The notes under the pieces are model-generated. The model was not told the DNA's origin. It was given only the letters and a program-made list of their open reading frames with translations, and searched no databases. The position numbers were made by a program, and so were the translations under genes. Below are positions 55,168-63,159 of a stretch of 63,159 nucleotides of DNA, piece by piece. This DNA is from an uncultured Clostridia bacterium (GTDB lineage Bacteria > Bacillota > Clostridia > Lachnospirales > CAMZNU01), in contig CAMZNU010000004.1 in assembly GCA_947313885.1 (NCBI GenBank), positions 1 through 63,159 of the forward strand, in the 5' to 3' direction. The first letter of the stretch is position 1. Each line of letters starts with the position of its first letter.

Positions 55168-55430
55168 ATCAAAAAAAGCCTACTTCATCCTAACTCAAAG
55201 GACGAAAAGGCTTTTACTTTTCCGCGGTACCACCTTAATTAGTAGCTATGCTACTCTCTCTACAACTCTTTAACGAAAGTTAACCGTTATGCCTACTTAT
55301 TTTCAACATACCATTTCTGTTTCCACAGTAAATTAGTGATCTTTTAAAAACATTTAAGGTTTAGCTTACACCATCCTAAACTCGCTTTCTCTTGTATGTT
55401 TTTTACTTTTCTAATTTCTAATGTTTATTA
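55168..55430 (-). promoter_or_regulatory. T-box riboswitch leader of ileS
   Basis: On the minus strand the T-box core AAGGTGGTACCGCGGAAA lies at 55236-55219. It is followed by a terminator hairpin (AGCCTTTTCGTCC pairing imperfectly with GGATGAAGTAGGCT, then T7). In stem I the specifier loop has ATC (55340-55338) in AAAGATCACT, an isoleucine codon. Uncharged tRNA-Ile should favour the antiterminator and allow ileS transcription. Confidence 0.92.
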
Positions 55431-55443
55431 TTTTATTTCTATT

Positions 55444-55472
55444 ATTATATATCCGTTTTTTTTATTTGTAAA
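55444..55472 (-). promoter_or_regulatory. Promoter of the ileS leader
   Basis: On the minus strand TTTACA (55472-55467) and TATAAT (55449-55444) have a 17-base spacer just upstream of the T-box leader. Confidence 0.6.
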
Positions 55473-55606
55473 TAGTTTTATACTCTTTACTTCTTAAAAT
55501 TTATTTATACTTTTACAAATTTATTTACTTTATAAATATATTACGTTATATTTATACATAATAATATTTATATATTAATTTTTTACTCAAGCAAGGGGGT
55601 ACTTTT
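55473..55606. other. Gene-free upstream region of the prepilin-like gene
   Basis: Very AT-rich sequence with no gene. A GGGGG lies just before the ATG at 55607. A promoter for the plus-strand operon must lie here, but several TATAAT-like sequences overlap and none has a clear -35. Confidence 0.35.
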
Positions 55607-58600
55607 ATGCGCAAAGGATTTTCACTTTTAGAACTTGTAATCACTATAATAATAACAGGACTCCTTGTTGGTATTATGGCCATGTTTCTAGGATCTTCTT
55701 TTACTATTTTTAGGTCGACTAATGTTAATACTCGTTCTTATGATTATTTACAATTACTTTCTGAATTTGTAACTTCTCAAACTAAAAGTGCCGAAGAATT
55801 AGAAATTTTTGATTCTATTGATGATATGCTACCTTTAGAGGACGGTTATCGCTACATTTATTTAGATACTGATACAGATGATCATAACAAAGTCTTTTTT
55901 TCTGACGGAGAAAATTACACAAATACTATACCTACTATTTCTACTGAAGGTGTAGGAAATTATACTATTATTTTTTCTACTGAAGATGATTCTATTTTAG
56001 ATGTTCAAACTGAACTTGAAACTTATAATTCTAAGAAAAATAGAGACTACTCTATAAGCCTTGAAAGTTTGTTAAATAGATCCAGCGCTATTTTACACAG
56101 TAAAGCTACTGATAGATCAGGAACAGCTATTAGGTATAAAAGTGATTTACCTATACCGACTCCTCCTATTCTTTATAGTGTTACTGTTCCTAAATATAAC
56201 AGTATTACTGAACCTGATGAAAACAATAATGTTAACATAGTTTTAAAATCTAATAATTTTATCGATTTAGAAAATCTTATTGCTACATATCAATATAGTG
56301 CCGATTCTATTAAAGTTTTTGGTTCTGGTGATACCCATCCCGATGACATTCGCGATTATTCTAAAGAAGTTGTCGTTATTCTTGAATCCGCTGGGTTTTT
56401 ACCTGTATATTATTTTATTAATGTTGATATCGATGGTGATGCTGAACTTTTCACTTTTGATTTATTTAAAAAAGATAACCCTTCTTTAAAATCTTCTAGA
56501 AAAGATAAAATCGGTGACTTCTTTTATAGTTACGTATCTTTGTATTTCTTTAACGATGAAATAGAAATTATGGATAGTTTAATTCCTACCCTTACTTTTG
56601 AAGCCGATAAACTTACCGTTAATGGTAACGAAATTGACACTACTATTTTTACACCTTTATCTTCTAAAGTCGATGGCGTAATTTTACCTACATCTCTAAA
56701 CTTTAATTATCCTATTAGTGTCACTGTTGAAAAAGGTCCTTATGTTAAAACTTATATTATAAATTCTTTTGTAGAACCTATTTTAACAGAACTTGAATAT
56801 TCTTATAATGGACTTACTAGATTCGCTAAAATAAATCAAAGCACTTCAACAGTTTCTATTTATGCTAACCCTGCCGACATTATTCCCGTTAAAGTAAATT
56901 ATATCGGTAATAGTGTAGTCGTTAGTGATAGAAACACTTTAGACAACAGTAAAATTATTTCTAACTCTAGAAATAATAACGATAAACTAAAACCTGATGT
57001 GCCAAGCCCCGTTACTCTAAATAACGATAAGCGTATTATCGTATACGGAAATGAAGGTAGTTTTAAAACTTATATGATCGTTTTTGAAGATAGTGCATTG
57101 CTTACAGAACTTGAATACAATGAATTAACTTCTAACAATCAAATACTTTTAAATGAACATATATTTAGAAAAAAAGTTGCTGGTCTTATTTCTTATAACG
57201 ATATTAATAGTACTAAAGGCGATATAACAGTTTTATTTCCACAAAATGAATTTTTATACCGTCGTCTTGCATCTTTTGAAACTTCAAATATTCTAGATGT
57301 AACGACTATTTCAAATAAATTACAACAATCTGAAATTAAAGAAATAAAAGACTTAACCAAAGATTTTACTTATGTTGTCGAATCGCCTATTTCAAAAATT
57401 AAAACAAATTATTTTTTGAATGTTTTATTTTCTGATAAACCTACTGTTGAAATTTTAAATGACAACCAATTAGTTGAAACTTTTAACGATAACTCTTTAG
57501 CGTTAACTGGTAATTATAATTATAGTCAAGGTTTTAATCGTACTATTAAAAAATATAAATACGTTTATGAAATGTCTAACACTATAGATTTTACAACTAA
57601 AGAAACTTTAGTAACTTATTCTAGTGATTTATTAGATTCTAATCCTTTAAACATCGAAGTTATTCCTTTAAATCTTGGTGCTATACACGAAAATAAATAT
57701 ATTCGTCTTGGTATTTCTGTCATTTCAGATACTTATGAAATGGATAATTCAACTTATGGTGGAGTTGAGTCTGACATGGTTTATACCGATCCTTATTTTT
57801 ACGAACAATCAGCTTGTCCTATTTCGCCATTTGCTAGTAATATGTACAACAATAGATTTTTATCACCTAATGTTATGTACTTATATTATCCTCTTGATAA
57901 TATGCCTATGGATAGTGACTTTGATGTTCAAGATGTAGTTATTGATGCTAGTAAAATTATTATACCTAAATACCCTAGCACCTCTTTATCTACAGATTTA
58001 CTAATTATGATTAATAACAATGATTTTAAAAATCTTGATTCTGTTATTTCTAAAATAGGTGGTGATACCGTATCTCCATCGCAAGTTATTAATATGGGAC
58101 TAAGAAAAGGTAGCAAAAACTTAGAACTATTATTACTTTTTAATGATAGTAATATTTTACCTGATGATGGAGGGTTTAAAGGCGGTTTCCCTATCGTTAA
58201 GTCTGGTGGGTTTACTTACCCATCTGGAAATACCGAAATTTCAAAAGCTTTCTCTTTAGAAAACGTTTTTGAAAATAATAAAAATAAATTTGCATTAGTT
58301 GACTATGCCAAAAATATTAATGGTCATAATCCTATTAATACATCTTTTAAAACTAATTCTGGAATTGGTGTTTGGAATGATTCATATATAGATTTACAAC
58401 GTGATATGGATGGAGATGAAGATTATTTTTTCTTTATCTCTACAGAAATTGACACGTTAACACAAACTAATGGATTCCGTGGTATGTTATCGGATGATAC
58501 TGCTCTACCCTGGAGTGGCACTAGTAAAAAAGGTTCTAACATTCAATTTGTACCTTTCCCTCCACAAGCTGGTTCAGAGGATTCTTTAATTCACATTTTT

Positions 58601-59041
58601 AGTTGGCATGGTTTTGCGGAACAAACTCATTACGGATCTGTAAATAAAGGCACTACAGATGAAGTTTCAAATGGTACTATAATGGGTACTATTCAAGCTA
58701 CGGGACTATATGAAGGGTTACATGATTATTCACCTGATAACCCTATAACTATATTAGCTATGAAAAAACGTGATAAACTTGTTTTCCAAGCTTTTCACGG
58801 AGAAAACTTCACTCCTGTACTAGTTTCTCACCATAAGCAAGCGCCTTTTTTACCTAGTTTTCCAACTTGTGGCATTCACTCTCATGAGGAAAATATTCCT
58901 TATGCATACATTTACTTCGGAGATTCTGATTATCACAATTTTGAAGGGCTTACTTTTAATAAATTTACTTTATTACCTATTCAATCTGCCTATAATATAA
59001 ATTTTGATAAAATTCGTGTTTTCGTAACTACTTTTAACTAA
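55607..59041 (+). CDS. Giant prepilin-like surface protein
   Basis: A 1144-residue protein with a type IV prepilin signal: MRKGFSLLELV, cleavage after Gly4, Phe5 as mature residue 1 and Glu9 as the conserved +5 Glu, then a hydrophobic helix (to about 30). Typical pilins have 130-250 residues, so this is five to eight times longer. The middle holds about four related beta-sandwich-like modules that each end in a V-x-x-G-x-x-KTY-x-I-x-F-like strand, near residues 275, 390, 495 and 605; these resemble DUF5018/cadherin-like repeats. The last 220 residues (921-1144) are Trp/His/Phe-rich and could be a lectin-like jelly roll. Only the prepilin signal is certain; adhesion is inference. It is 28 bases ahead of trpS with no terminator. 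Confidence 0.8.
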   Translation: MRKGFSLLELVITIIITGLLVGIMAMFLGSSFTIFRSTNVNTRSYDYLQLLSEFVTSQTKSAEELEIFDSIDDMLPLEDGYRYIYLDTDTDDHNKVFFSDGENYTNTIPTISTEGVGNYTIIFSTEDDSILDVQTELETYNSKKNRDYSISLESLLNRSSAILHSKATDRSGTAIRYKSDLPIPTPPILYSVTVPKYNSITEPDENNNVNIVLKSNNFIDLENLIATYQYSADSIKVFGSGDTHPDDIRDYSKEVVVILESAGFLPVYYFINVDIDGDAELFTFDLFKKDNPSLKSSRKDKIGDFFYSYVSLYFFNDEIEIMDSLIPTLTFEADKLTVNGNEIDTTIFTPLSSKVDGVILPTSLNFNYPISVTVEKGPYVKTYIINSFVEPILTELEYSYNGLTRFAKINQSTSTVSIYANPADIIPVKVNYIGNSVVVSDRNTLDNSKIISNSRNNNDKLKPDVPSPVTLNNDKRIIVYGNEGSFKTYMIVFEDSALLTELEYNELTSNNQILLNEHIFRKKVAGLISYNDINSTKGDITVLFPQNEFLYRRLASFETSNILDVTTISNKLQQSEIKEIKDLTKDFTYVVESPISKIKTNYFLNVLFSDKPTVEILNDNQLVETFNDNSLALTGNYNYSQGFNRTIKKYKYVYEMSNTIDFTTKETLVTYSSDLLDSNPLNIEVIPLNLGAIHENKYIRLGISVISDTYEMDNSTYGGVESDMVYTDPYFYEQSACPISPFASNMYNNRFLSPNVMYLYYPLDNMPMDSDFDVQDVVIDASKIIIPKYPSTSLSTDLLIMINNNDFKNLDSVISKIGGDTVSPSQVINMGLRKGSKNLELLLLFNDSNILPDDGGFKGGFPIVKSGGFTYPSGNTEISKAFSLENVFENNKNKFALVDYAKNINGHNPINTSFKTNSGIGVWNDSYIDLQRDMDGDEDYFFFISTEIDTLTQTNGFRGMLSDDTALPWSGTSKKGSNIQFVPFPPQAGSEDSLIHIFSWHGFAEQTHYGSVNKGTTDEVSNGTIMGTIQATGLYEGLHDYSPDNPITILAMKKRDKLVFQAFHGENFTPVLVSHHKQAPFLPSFPTCGIHSHEENIPYAYIYFGDSDYHNFEGLTFNKFTLLPIQSAYNINFDKIRVFVTTFN

Positions 59042-59069
59042 ATTATTTGTAACGAACAAGGAGATTACC

Positions 59070-60065
59070 ATGAACAAAAAACAAGTTTTATTTAGTGGCA
59101 TTAAACCGTCTGGAGATATTACCCTTGGAAATTATTTAGGTGCTATTAAAAACTGGGTCGATTTACAAAATGACTACGATTGTTATTTTTCTATTGTAGA
59201 TTTACATGCAATTACTGTTAAACAAGAACCTAAAGATTTACGTAAATCTACTTTAGAAATTATGGCAATCTATATAGCAAGTGGTATCGATATTAAAAAA
59301 AGTACTATTTTTATTCAAAGTCATGTACCAGCTCATACAGAATGTTCTTGGCTCTTAAATTGCTACTCCTATATAGGCGAATTATCACGTATGACTCAAT
59401 ATAAAGACACTTCTAAAAATAAAGACCAAAACGTTAGTGTAGGACTTTTTGATTACCCTGTACTTATGGCATCGGATATATTGCTTTATCAAACGGATTT
59501 AGTTCCTGTTGGCGAAGATCAAAAACAACATATAGAACTTACTCGTGATATTGCAACTAGATTTAATAACTTATATTCACCAACTTTTAAAATACCAACA
59601 CCTAGTATCCCTAAAGCTGGCGCTAGAATTATGGGACTTCAAGACCCAACTAAAAAAATGTCTAAATCTGATGAAAATGAAAATGGTTGTATTTATATTT
59701 TAGATAGTGATGACGTTATAAGACGTAAAATAAATAAAGCTGTTACAGATACTGTAGGTATTGTTCAAATTAGTGATGATCAATTAGGTGTTAAAAATTT
59801 AATAAACATATATAGCGTTGTAACTGGTTTATCTTTTAACGACATTGAAGAAAAATATAAAGGCAAAAATTATTCGCACTTTAAAAAAGATTTAGGTGAT
59901 ATTTTAGTTGCAGAACTATCACCTATAAGAGAAAAAGCTAATAGTTTACTACAAAATAAAGACGAACTTTTAAAAATTGCTAAAGAAAATTCGGATAAAG
60001 CAAACTATGTAGCTCAAAAAACTTTACGAAAAATGAAAAAGAAAATTGGCTTGATTTCGCTATGA
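59070..60065 (+). CDS. trpS: Tryptophanyl-tRNA synthetase
   Basis: A 331-residue class I synthetase. The HIGH-equivalent segment is SGIKPSGDITLGNYLGAIKNW near residue 10, the KMSKS motif (KKMSKSDENENG) is near 195 and DLVPVGEDQKQH is present. Length and motifs are standard. AAGGAG precedes the ATG. No T-box is present; it seems to be transcribed from upstream of the prepilin-like gene. Its stop overlaps acpS. Confidence 0.96.
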   Translation: MNKKQVLFSGIKPSGDITLGNYLGAIKNWVDLQNDYDCYFSIVDLHAITVKQEPKDLRKSTLEIMAIYIASGIDIKKSTIFIQSHVPAHTECSWLLNCYSYIGELSRMTQYKDTSKNKDQNVSVGLFDYPVLMASDILLYQTDLVPVGEDQKQHIELTRDIATRFNNLYSPTFKIPTPSIPKAGARIMGLQDPTKKMSKSDENENGCIYILDSDDVIRRKINKAVTDTVGIVQISDDQLGVKNLINIYSVVTGLSFNDIEEKYKGKNYSHFKKDLGDILVAELSPIREKANSLLQNKDELLKIAKENSDKANYVAQKTLRKMKKKIGLISL

Positions 60066-60430
60066 TAAAAGGAATTGGTACAGATTTAATTGAAATTGAT
60101 AGAATTAAAAAAGCCGTTTTAAAGGAAAGATTCACAAAAAAATGTTATACTATTAATGAACTTAATAATTTTTATTATGTAGATAATATAAATTATAATT
60201 CTTTAGCTGGTAATTTCGCAGGTAAAGAAGCCGTTAGCAAAGCACTAGGTACAGGGTTTAGCAATGTTTCTTTACTTGATATCGAAATACTTCGCCACCC
60301 ATCGGGAAAACCTTATGTAAATTTATTTGGTAATGCTAAATTAATTGCCGACTCTTTAAATATTAATGAACTTTTAATTTCTATTTCTCATAATAAAACT
60401 AGTGCCTCGGCTTTTGTCATTGCACAGTAA
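60062..60430 (+). CDS. acpS: Holo-[acyl-carrier-protein] synthase
   Basis: A 122-residue phosphopantetheinyl transferase that activates ACP with CoA. GIGTDLIEIDRI at the N-terminus contains the first Mg-binding Asp, and FAGKEAVSKALGTG the second acidic residue. HPSGKPYV and SISHNKTSASAFV are also conserved. The ATG overlaps the trpS stop by four bases. Confidence 0.95.
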   Translation: MIKGIGTDLIEIDRIKKAVLKERFTKKCYTINELNNFYYVDNINYNSLAGNFAGKEAVSKALGTGFSNVSLLDIEILRHPSGKPYVNLFGNAKLIADSLNINELLISISHNKTSASAFVIAQ

Positions 60431-60443
60431 AGAAAGGAGTTTT

Positions 60444-61583
60444 ATGAAAGCTATAATTAACAGTAATTTATTTTACGAAAATAAATTCCAAAAAAACTTA
60501 GTAATAATATTTGACGACGTAATAAAAAGTATTATTTCAATAGATGATTTTGAAAAACTTAATTTCAATTCTTTAAATGTCATAGATGCTAAAGGAGATT
60601 TTGTAGTACCTGGATTTATAGATGTTCACATTCACGGATATGATGGCTTTGATACTATGGATGGAACTACAGAAGCTATTGATGTAATTAGAAAAGGTAT
60701 TACCGCAAACGGTGTAACATCTTTTTTACCTACTACTATGACGATGGAACAACCTAAAATTGAAAAAGCTATTAAAAACGTAGAAAGAGCATCAACTTTT
60801 AAAATTGGTGCTAATATCCTTGGGGTACATTTAGAAGGCCCTTACATAAACAGCAAATATAAAGGCGCTCAAGATTCTAGTTATATCGTTGAACCTGATT
60901 TTGATTTTTTAAATCGTTACAAAAATATTATTAAAGTAGCAACTATTGCACCAGAAATTAACAACGCTTTACCTATAATAGAAAAGTTTCATAAAGATTT
61001 TAACTTTTCTATAGGGCATAGTAACGCAACTTATGAAGTCGCTTTAGATGCTTTTAATAAAGGTTGCACTGGTATAACACATTTATTTAATGCTATGACA
61101 CCTTTAAATCACAGGTCTCCTGGTATTGTTGGATGTGCTTTAACTCACGATTTTTATACTGAGCTTATTGCCGATAATATTCACGTATCTGAAGATTTGT
61201 ATGATTTTTTAATAACTAATAAAGGTTTTGATAAATTAATTTTAGTTACAGACTGTATTCAAGCTACTAATATGCCTAATGGCATTTATTCTCTTGGCGG
61301 TCAAAATGTTACCGTTAACAACGGTAGATGTACTCTAGATTCTGGTACAATAGCTGGTAGCACTTTAAAACTTAATACAGCACTTAAAAATTTTACTACA
61401 GCTACTAAGCACCCATTAGAAAAAACTATTAACCTTGTTACTTCTAACCCTGCTAAATACCTTGGTGTTTACGACACTATCGGTAGCTTAGATGTTGGTA
61501 AAAAAGCAGACATCGTTATTATGGATGAAAATTTTAATATTAAAAATACAATTGTAGAAGGAGATATGACTTATGAAATTTAA
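60444..61583 (+). CDS. nagA: N-acetylglucosamine-6-phosphate deacetylase
   Basis: A 379-residue amidohydrolase that deacetylates GlcNAc-6-P in amino-sugar catabolism and cell-wall recycling. Motifs: DVHIHGYDGFDTMDG, HLEGPYINSKYKGAQD, GHSNATYE, THLFNAM and the catalytic Asp region VTDCIQAT. AAAGGAG is placed for the ATG at 60444; the frame opens earlier inside acpS, which is not a likely start. It overlaps nagB by eleven bases. Confidence 0.95.
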   Translation: MKAIINSNLFYENKFQKNLVIIFDDVIKSIISIDDFEKLNFNSLNVIDAKGDFVVPGFIDVHIHGYDGFDTMDGTTEAIDVIRKGITANGVTSFLPTTMTMEQPKIEKAIKNVERASTFKIGANILGVHLEGPYINSKYKGAQDSSYIVEPDFDFLNRYKNIIKVATIAPEINNALPIIEKFHKDFNFSIGHSNATYEVALDAFNKGCTGITHLFNAMTPLNHRSPGIVGCALTHDFYTELIADNIHVSEDLYDFLITNKGFDKLILVTDCIQATNMPNGIYSLGGQNVTVNNGRCTLDSGTIAGSTLKLNTALKNFTTATKHPLEKTINLVTSNPAKYLGVYDTIGSLDVGKKADIVIMDENFNIKNTIVEGDMTYEI

Positions 61584-62346
61584 TTACAGAGGAATTACTA
61601 TTTTTATTTTAGAAGATTATAACAAAGTAAGTAAAAAAGCAGCTCAATTATTATCAGCTCAAATTACTTTAAAAAGTAACAGCGTTTTAGGATTAGCTAC
61701 AGGCTCAACACCTGAGGGAATGTACAAAGAATTAATTGATATGTATAATGATCATATTTTAGACTTTAGCGAAGTTACAACGTTTAACCTTGATGAATAT
61801 TATAATATCGATCCTAATAATAGCCAAAGTTATCACTACTATATGAACACTAATTTATTTAATCACGTTAATATAGATAGAACTAAAGTTAATATACCTT
61901 CTGGTAAAATTAAATCATCTGAAGTTGATAAGTTTTGTAATGATTATGATGATTCTATTTTTAAATGCGGGAAAATTGATTTTCAAGTTCTAGGTATAGG
62001 TACTAACGGACATATAGGATTTAATGAACCTGATATTCATTTTGAAGCTGGTACACACCTTGTTGACCTTGATCAAAAAACTATTGATGCTAATGCTAGA
62101 TTTTTTAATAGTACTGATGAAGTTCCTAAACAAGCTATTAGTATTGGAATTAGAAATATTATGCAATCTAAAAAAGTTATGCTTATGGCATCTGGTTCTA
62201 CTAAAGCATCTGTTATTGATAAAATGATTTTTGGCGAAGTTACACCGCATCTACCTGCGTCAATTTTACAAGTTCATAATGATGTTACTATTATTGTTGA
62301 CAAAGAGGCTGGTAGTATTATCCTTGATAAACTAAATAAAATTTAG
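61573..62346 (+). CDS. nagB: Glucosamine-6-phosphate deaminase
   Basis: A 257-residue aldose-ketose isomerase/deaminase that converts glucosamine-6-phosphate to fructose-6-phosphate and ammonia. GLATGSTPEGMYKEL, TFNLDEYYNI and GIGTNGHIGFNEPD with the catalytic residues are intact, as is the SIGIRNIMQSKK segment. It overlaps nagA, so the two enzymes are made together. GlmM at 41941 acts in the opposite, biosynthetic direction of the same amino-sugar pool. Confidence 0.95.
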   Translation: MKFNYRGITIFILEDYNKVSKKAAQLLSAQITLKSNSVLGLATGSTPEGMYKELIDMYNDHILDFSEVTTFNLDEYYNIDPNNSQSYHYYMNTNLFNHVNIDRTKVNIPSGKIKSSEVDKFCNDYDDSIFKCGKIDFQVLGIGTNGHIGFNEPDIHFEAGTHLVDLDQKTIDANARFFNSTDEVPKQAISIGIRNIMQSKKVMLMASGSTKASVIDKMIFGEVTPHLPASILQVHNDVTIIVDKEAGSIILDKLNKI

Positions 62347-62354
62347 GTAGTATT

Positions 62355-62732
62355 ATGGGATTATTTGACGGATTGGTTGGTAATTCATCATCAATTAGCA
62401 CTGAAGAAGCAACGAAAATTTTTAAAGATATTTTAGGCGAAAATGAAACTATTTTTATCGCTTTTAAATTAATTAGAGATACTATTGGTTTTACAAACTC
62501 TAGAGTTGTTTTTCTAGATAAACAAGGGATTACAGGTAAAAAGTGTTCTTTTTTATCTATTCCTTATAAATCAATTTCTATGTTCTCTATTGAAACTTCT
62601 GGCACTTTTGATTTAGATTCAGAACTTAAAATTTGGGTGTCTAGTTCTTTAATAGTTGACAAAAAATTTAATAAAAATGTTAATATATTCGAAATACAAA
62701 AAGTATTAGCAACATATGTTGCTAATGTTTAA
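62355..62732 (+). CDS. Bacterial PH-domain protein
   Basis: A 125-residue protein matching the short bacterial pleckstrin-homology family (bPH): the N-terminal MGLFDGLVGN, then strands FIAFKLIRDTIGFTNSRVVFLDKQ, KSISMFSIETSGTFDLDSELKIW. Function of this group is not established. It begins nine bases after nagB and ends at a terminator, so it belongs to the same transcript. No distinct ribosome binding site is visible, only GGTAG. Confidence 0.85.
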   Translation: MGLFDGLVGNSSSISTEEATKIFKDILGENETIFIAFKLIRDTIGFTNSRVVFLDKQGITGKKCSFLSIPYKSISMFSIETSGTFDLDSELKIWVSSSLIVDKKFNKNVNIFEIQKVLATYVANV

Positions 62733-62789
62733 AAAAAGACTGTTATAAAATTAATCTCCCTAGATTAATTTTATAACAGTCTTTTTTTA
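62732..62789. terminator. Bidirectional 27-bp terminator
   Basis: A long stem of about 27 bp, from AAAAAGACTGTTATAAAATT to its complement, with a CCCT loop and T7 ends the prepilin-trpS-nag unit and can also serve the convergent gene at the right edge. Confidence 0.9.
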
Positions 62790-62796
62790 TTTTTAT

Positions 62797-63159
62797 TTAT
62801 TTTTTATTATCAATGTAATTTTTAATTTTCTCAATACTTAAACCTGTACATAGCGATATAGTTTTATTGTCTAATCCATTTTTATGCATATTTTTCGCTG
62901 TTTCTATTATTCCTTGTTCTATTCCTTGTTCTATTCCTTGTTCTATTCCTTGTTCTATTCCTTGTTCTATTCCTTGTTCTATTCCTTGTTCTATTCCTTG
63001 TTCTATCCCTTGTTCTAATCCCTTGTCAAAACCAAAATCTATCTCTGCTTCTCTGTCTCTAATCATTTTTTGATTTATTTCATACTCTGATATTACGTAT
63101 GGGTTTTCACTCATTTTTTTTAATACTTTTACTGGCTTTTCAAATCTTAAATCTTCTTT
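62797..63159 (-). CDS. C-terminal part of an Rpn/PD-(D/E)XK-type nuclease (5' end outside the window)
   Basis: The frame continues to base 63159 without a stop upstream, so only about 120 C-terminal residues are visible. The sequence KPVKVLKKMSENPYVISEYE, then REAEIDFGFDKG, followed by one GLEQ and eight GIEQ tetrapeptides and a NMHKNGLDNKTISLCTGLSIEKI tail, is typical for the end of Rpn-family recombination-promoting nucleases (PD-(D/E)XK transposase-like). The catalytic part lies beyond the edge. Whether it is intact cannot be told. Confidence 0.7.
   Translation of the reverse strand, partial: KEDLRFEKPVKVLKKMSENPYVISEYEINQKMIRDREAEIDFGFDKGLEQGIEQGIEQGIEQGIEQGIEQGIEQGIEQGIEQGIIETAKNMHKNGLDNKTISLCTGLSIEKIKNYIDNKK
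62908..63021 (-). repeat. Perfect 12-bp tandem repeats coding GIEQ
   Basis: Nine copies of a 12-bp unit (plus-strand TTCTATTCCTTG), mostly identical, code for GIEQ repeats in the nuclease-like protein. The unit length is a multiple of three, so copy changes keep the frame. Confidence 0.9.

Overview
The window is very AT-rich and comes from a low-GC, endospore-forming Firmicute, most likely an anaerobic clostridium (Lachnospirales-like; this placement is an inference from gene content, not a search). Sporulation and germination genes (spoIIR, a complete gerA-type operon), T-box leaders on thrS and ileS, GGAGG ribosome binding sites and a c-di-AMP synthase operon support this. No rRNA, tRNA, CRISPR array, IS element or replication origin was recognised.

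Layout: (1) 1-3.0 kb: 3' part of a secreted surface protein with Thr/Glu repeats, then a YabE-like 3D-domain protein. (2) 3.1-10.3 kb, minus strand: a compact housekeeping operon tmk-yaaR-holB-ricT-trmN6-rsmI-metG-tatD. (3) 10.5-18.3 kb: malQ, a dicarboxylate/amino-acid symporter, pepF, a TauE-type permease and T-box-regulated thrS. (4) 18.7-23.2 kb: accessory membrane genes, including two DUF5808-like paralogues flanking a lipoprotein, a methyltransferase and a YczE-like protein. (5) 23.2-29.9 kb, minus strand: a KefB/NapA-type antiporter, then noc, rsmG, mnmG, mnmE and a small membrane protein. (6) 30-39.6 kb, plus strand: pth-mfd, a membrane GGDEF protein and gerAA-gerAB-gerAC. (7) 39.6-49.3 kb, minus strand: cyclophilin lipoprotein, the c-di-AMP/cell-wall operon (two unknown membrane proteins-cdaA-cdaR-glmM-GNAT-mtnN), spoIIR and a FliK-like protein. 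(8) 49.4-52 kb: a small helical protein and a two-component system. (9) 52-55.4 kb: T-box-regulated ileS. (10) 55.6-62.7 kb, plus strand: a 1144-residue prepilin-like protein followed closely by trpS, acpS, nagA, nagB and a PH-domain protein. (11) The right edge holds the tail of an Rpn/PD-(D/E)XK-type protein with perfect 12-bp repeats.

Functionally, most of the window is translation (four aminoacyl-tRNA synthetases, tRNA/rRNA modification, peptidyl-tRNA hydrolase), DNA replication/repair, and envelope control (c-di-AMP, GlmM, NagA/NagB). Minus-strand genes have purine-rich coding strands and K/E/V/G-rich products; plus-strand genes have pyrimidine-leaning coding strands and N/S/T-rich products. 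This asymmetry does not change across the window, which suggests that the minus strand is the leading strand throughout.

The most unusual items are the giant prepilin-like protein with repeated beta-sandwich-like modules and a possible lectin-like tail, the repeat-rich surface protein at the left edge, two palindromic elements with a shared core, and the unknown membrane pair at the head of the cdaA operon.
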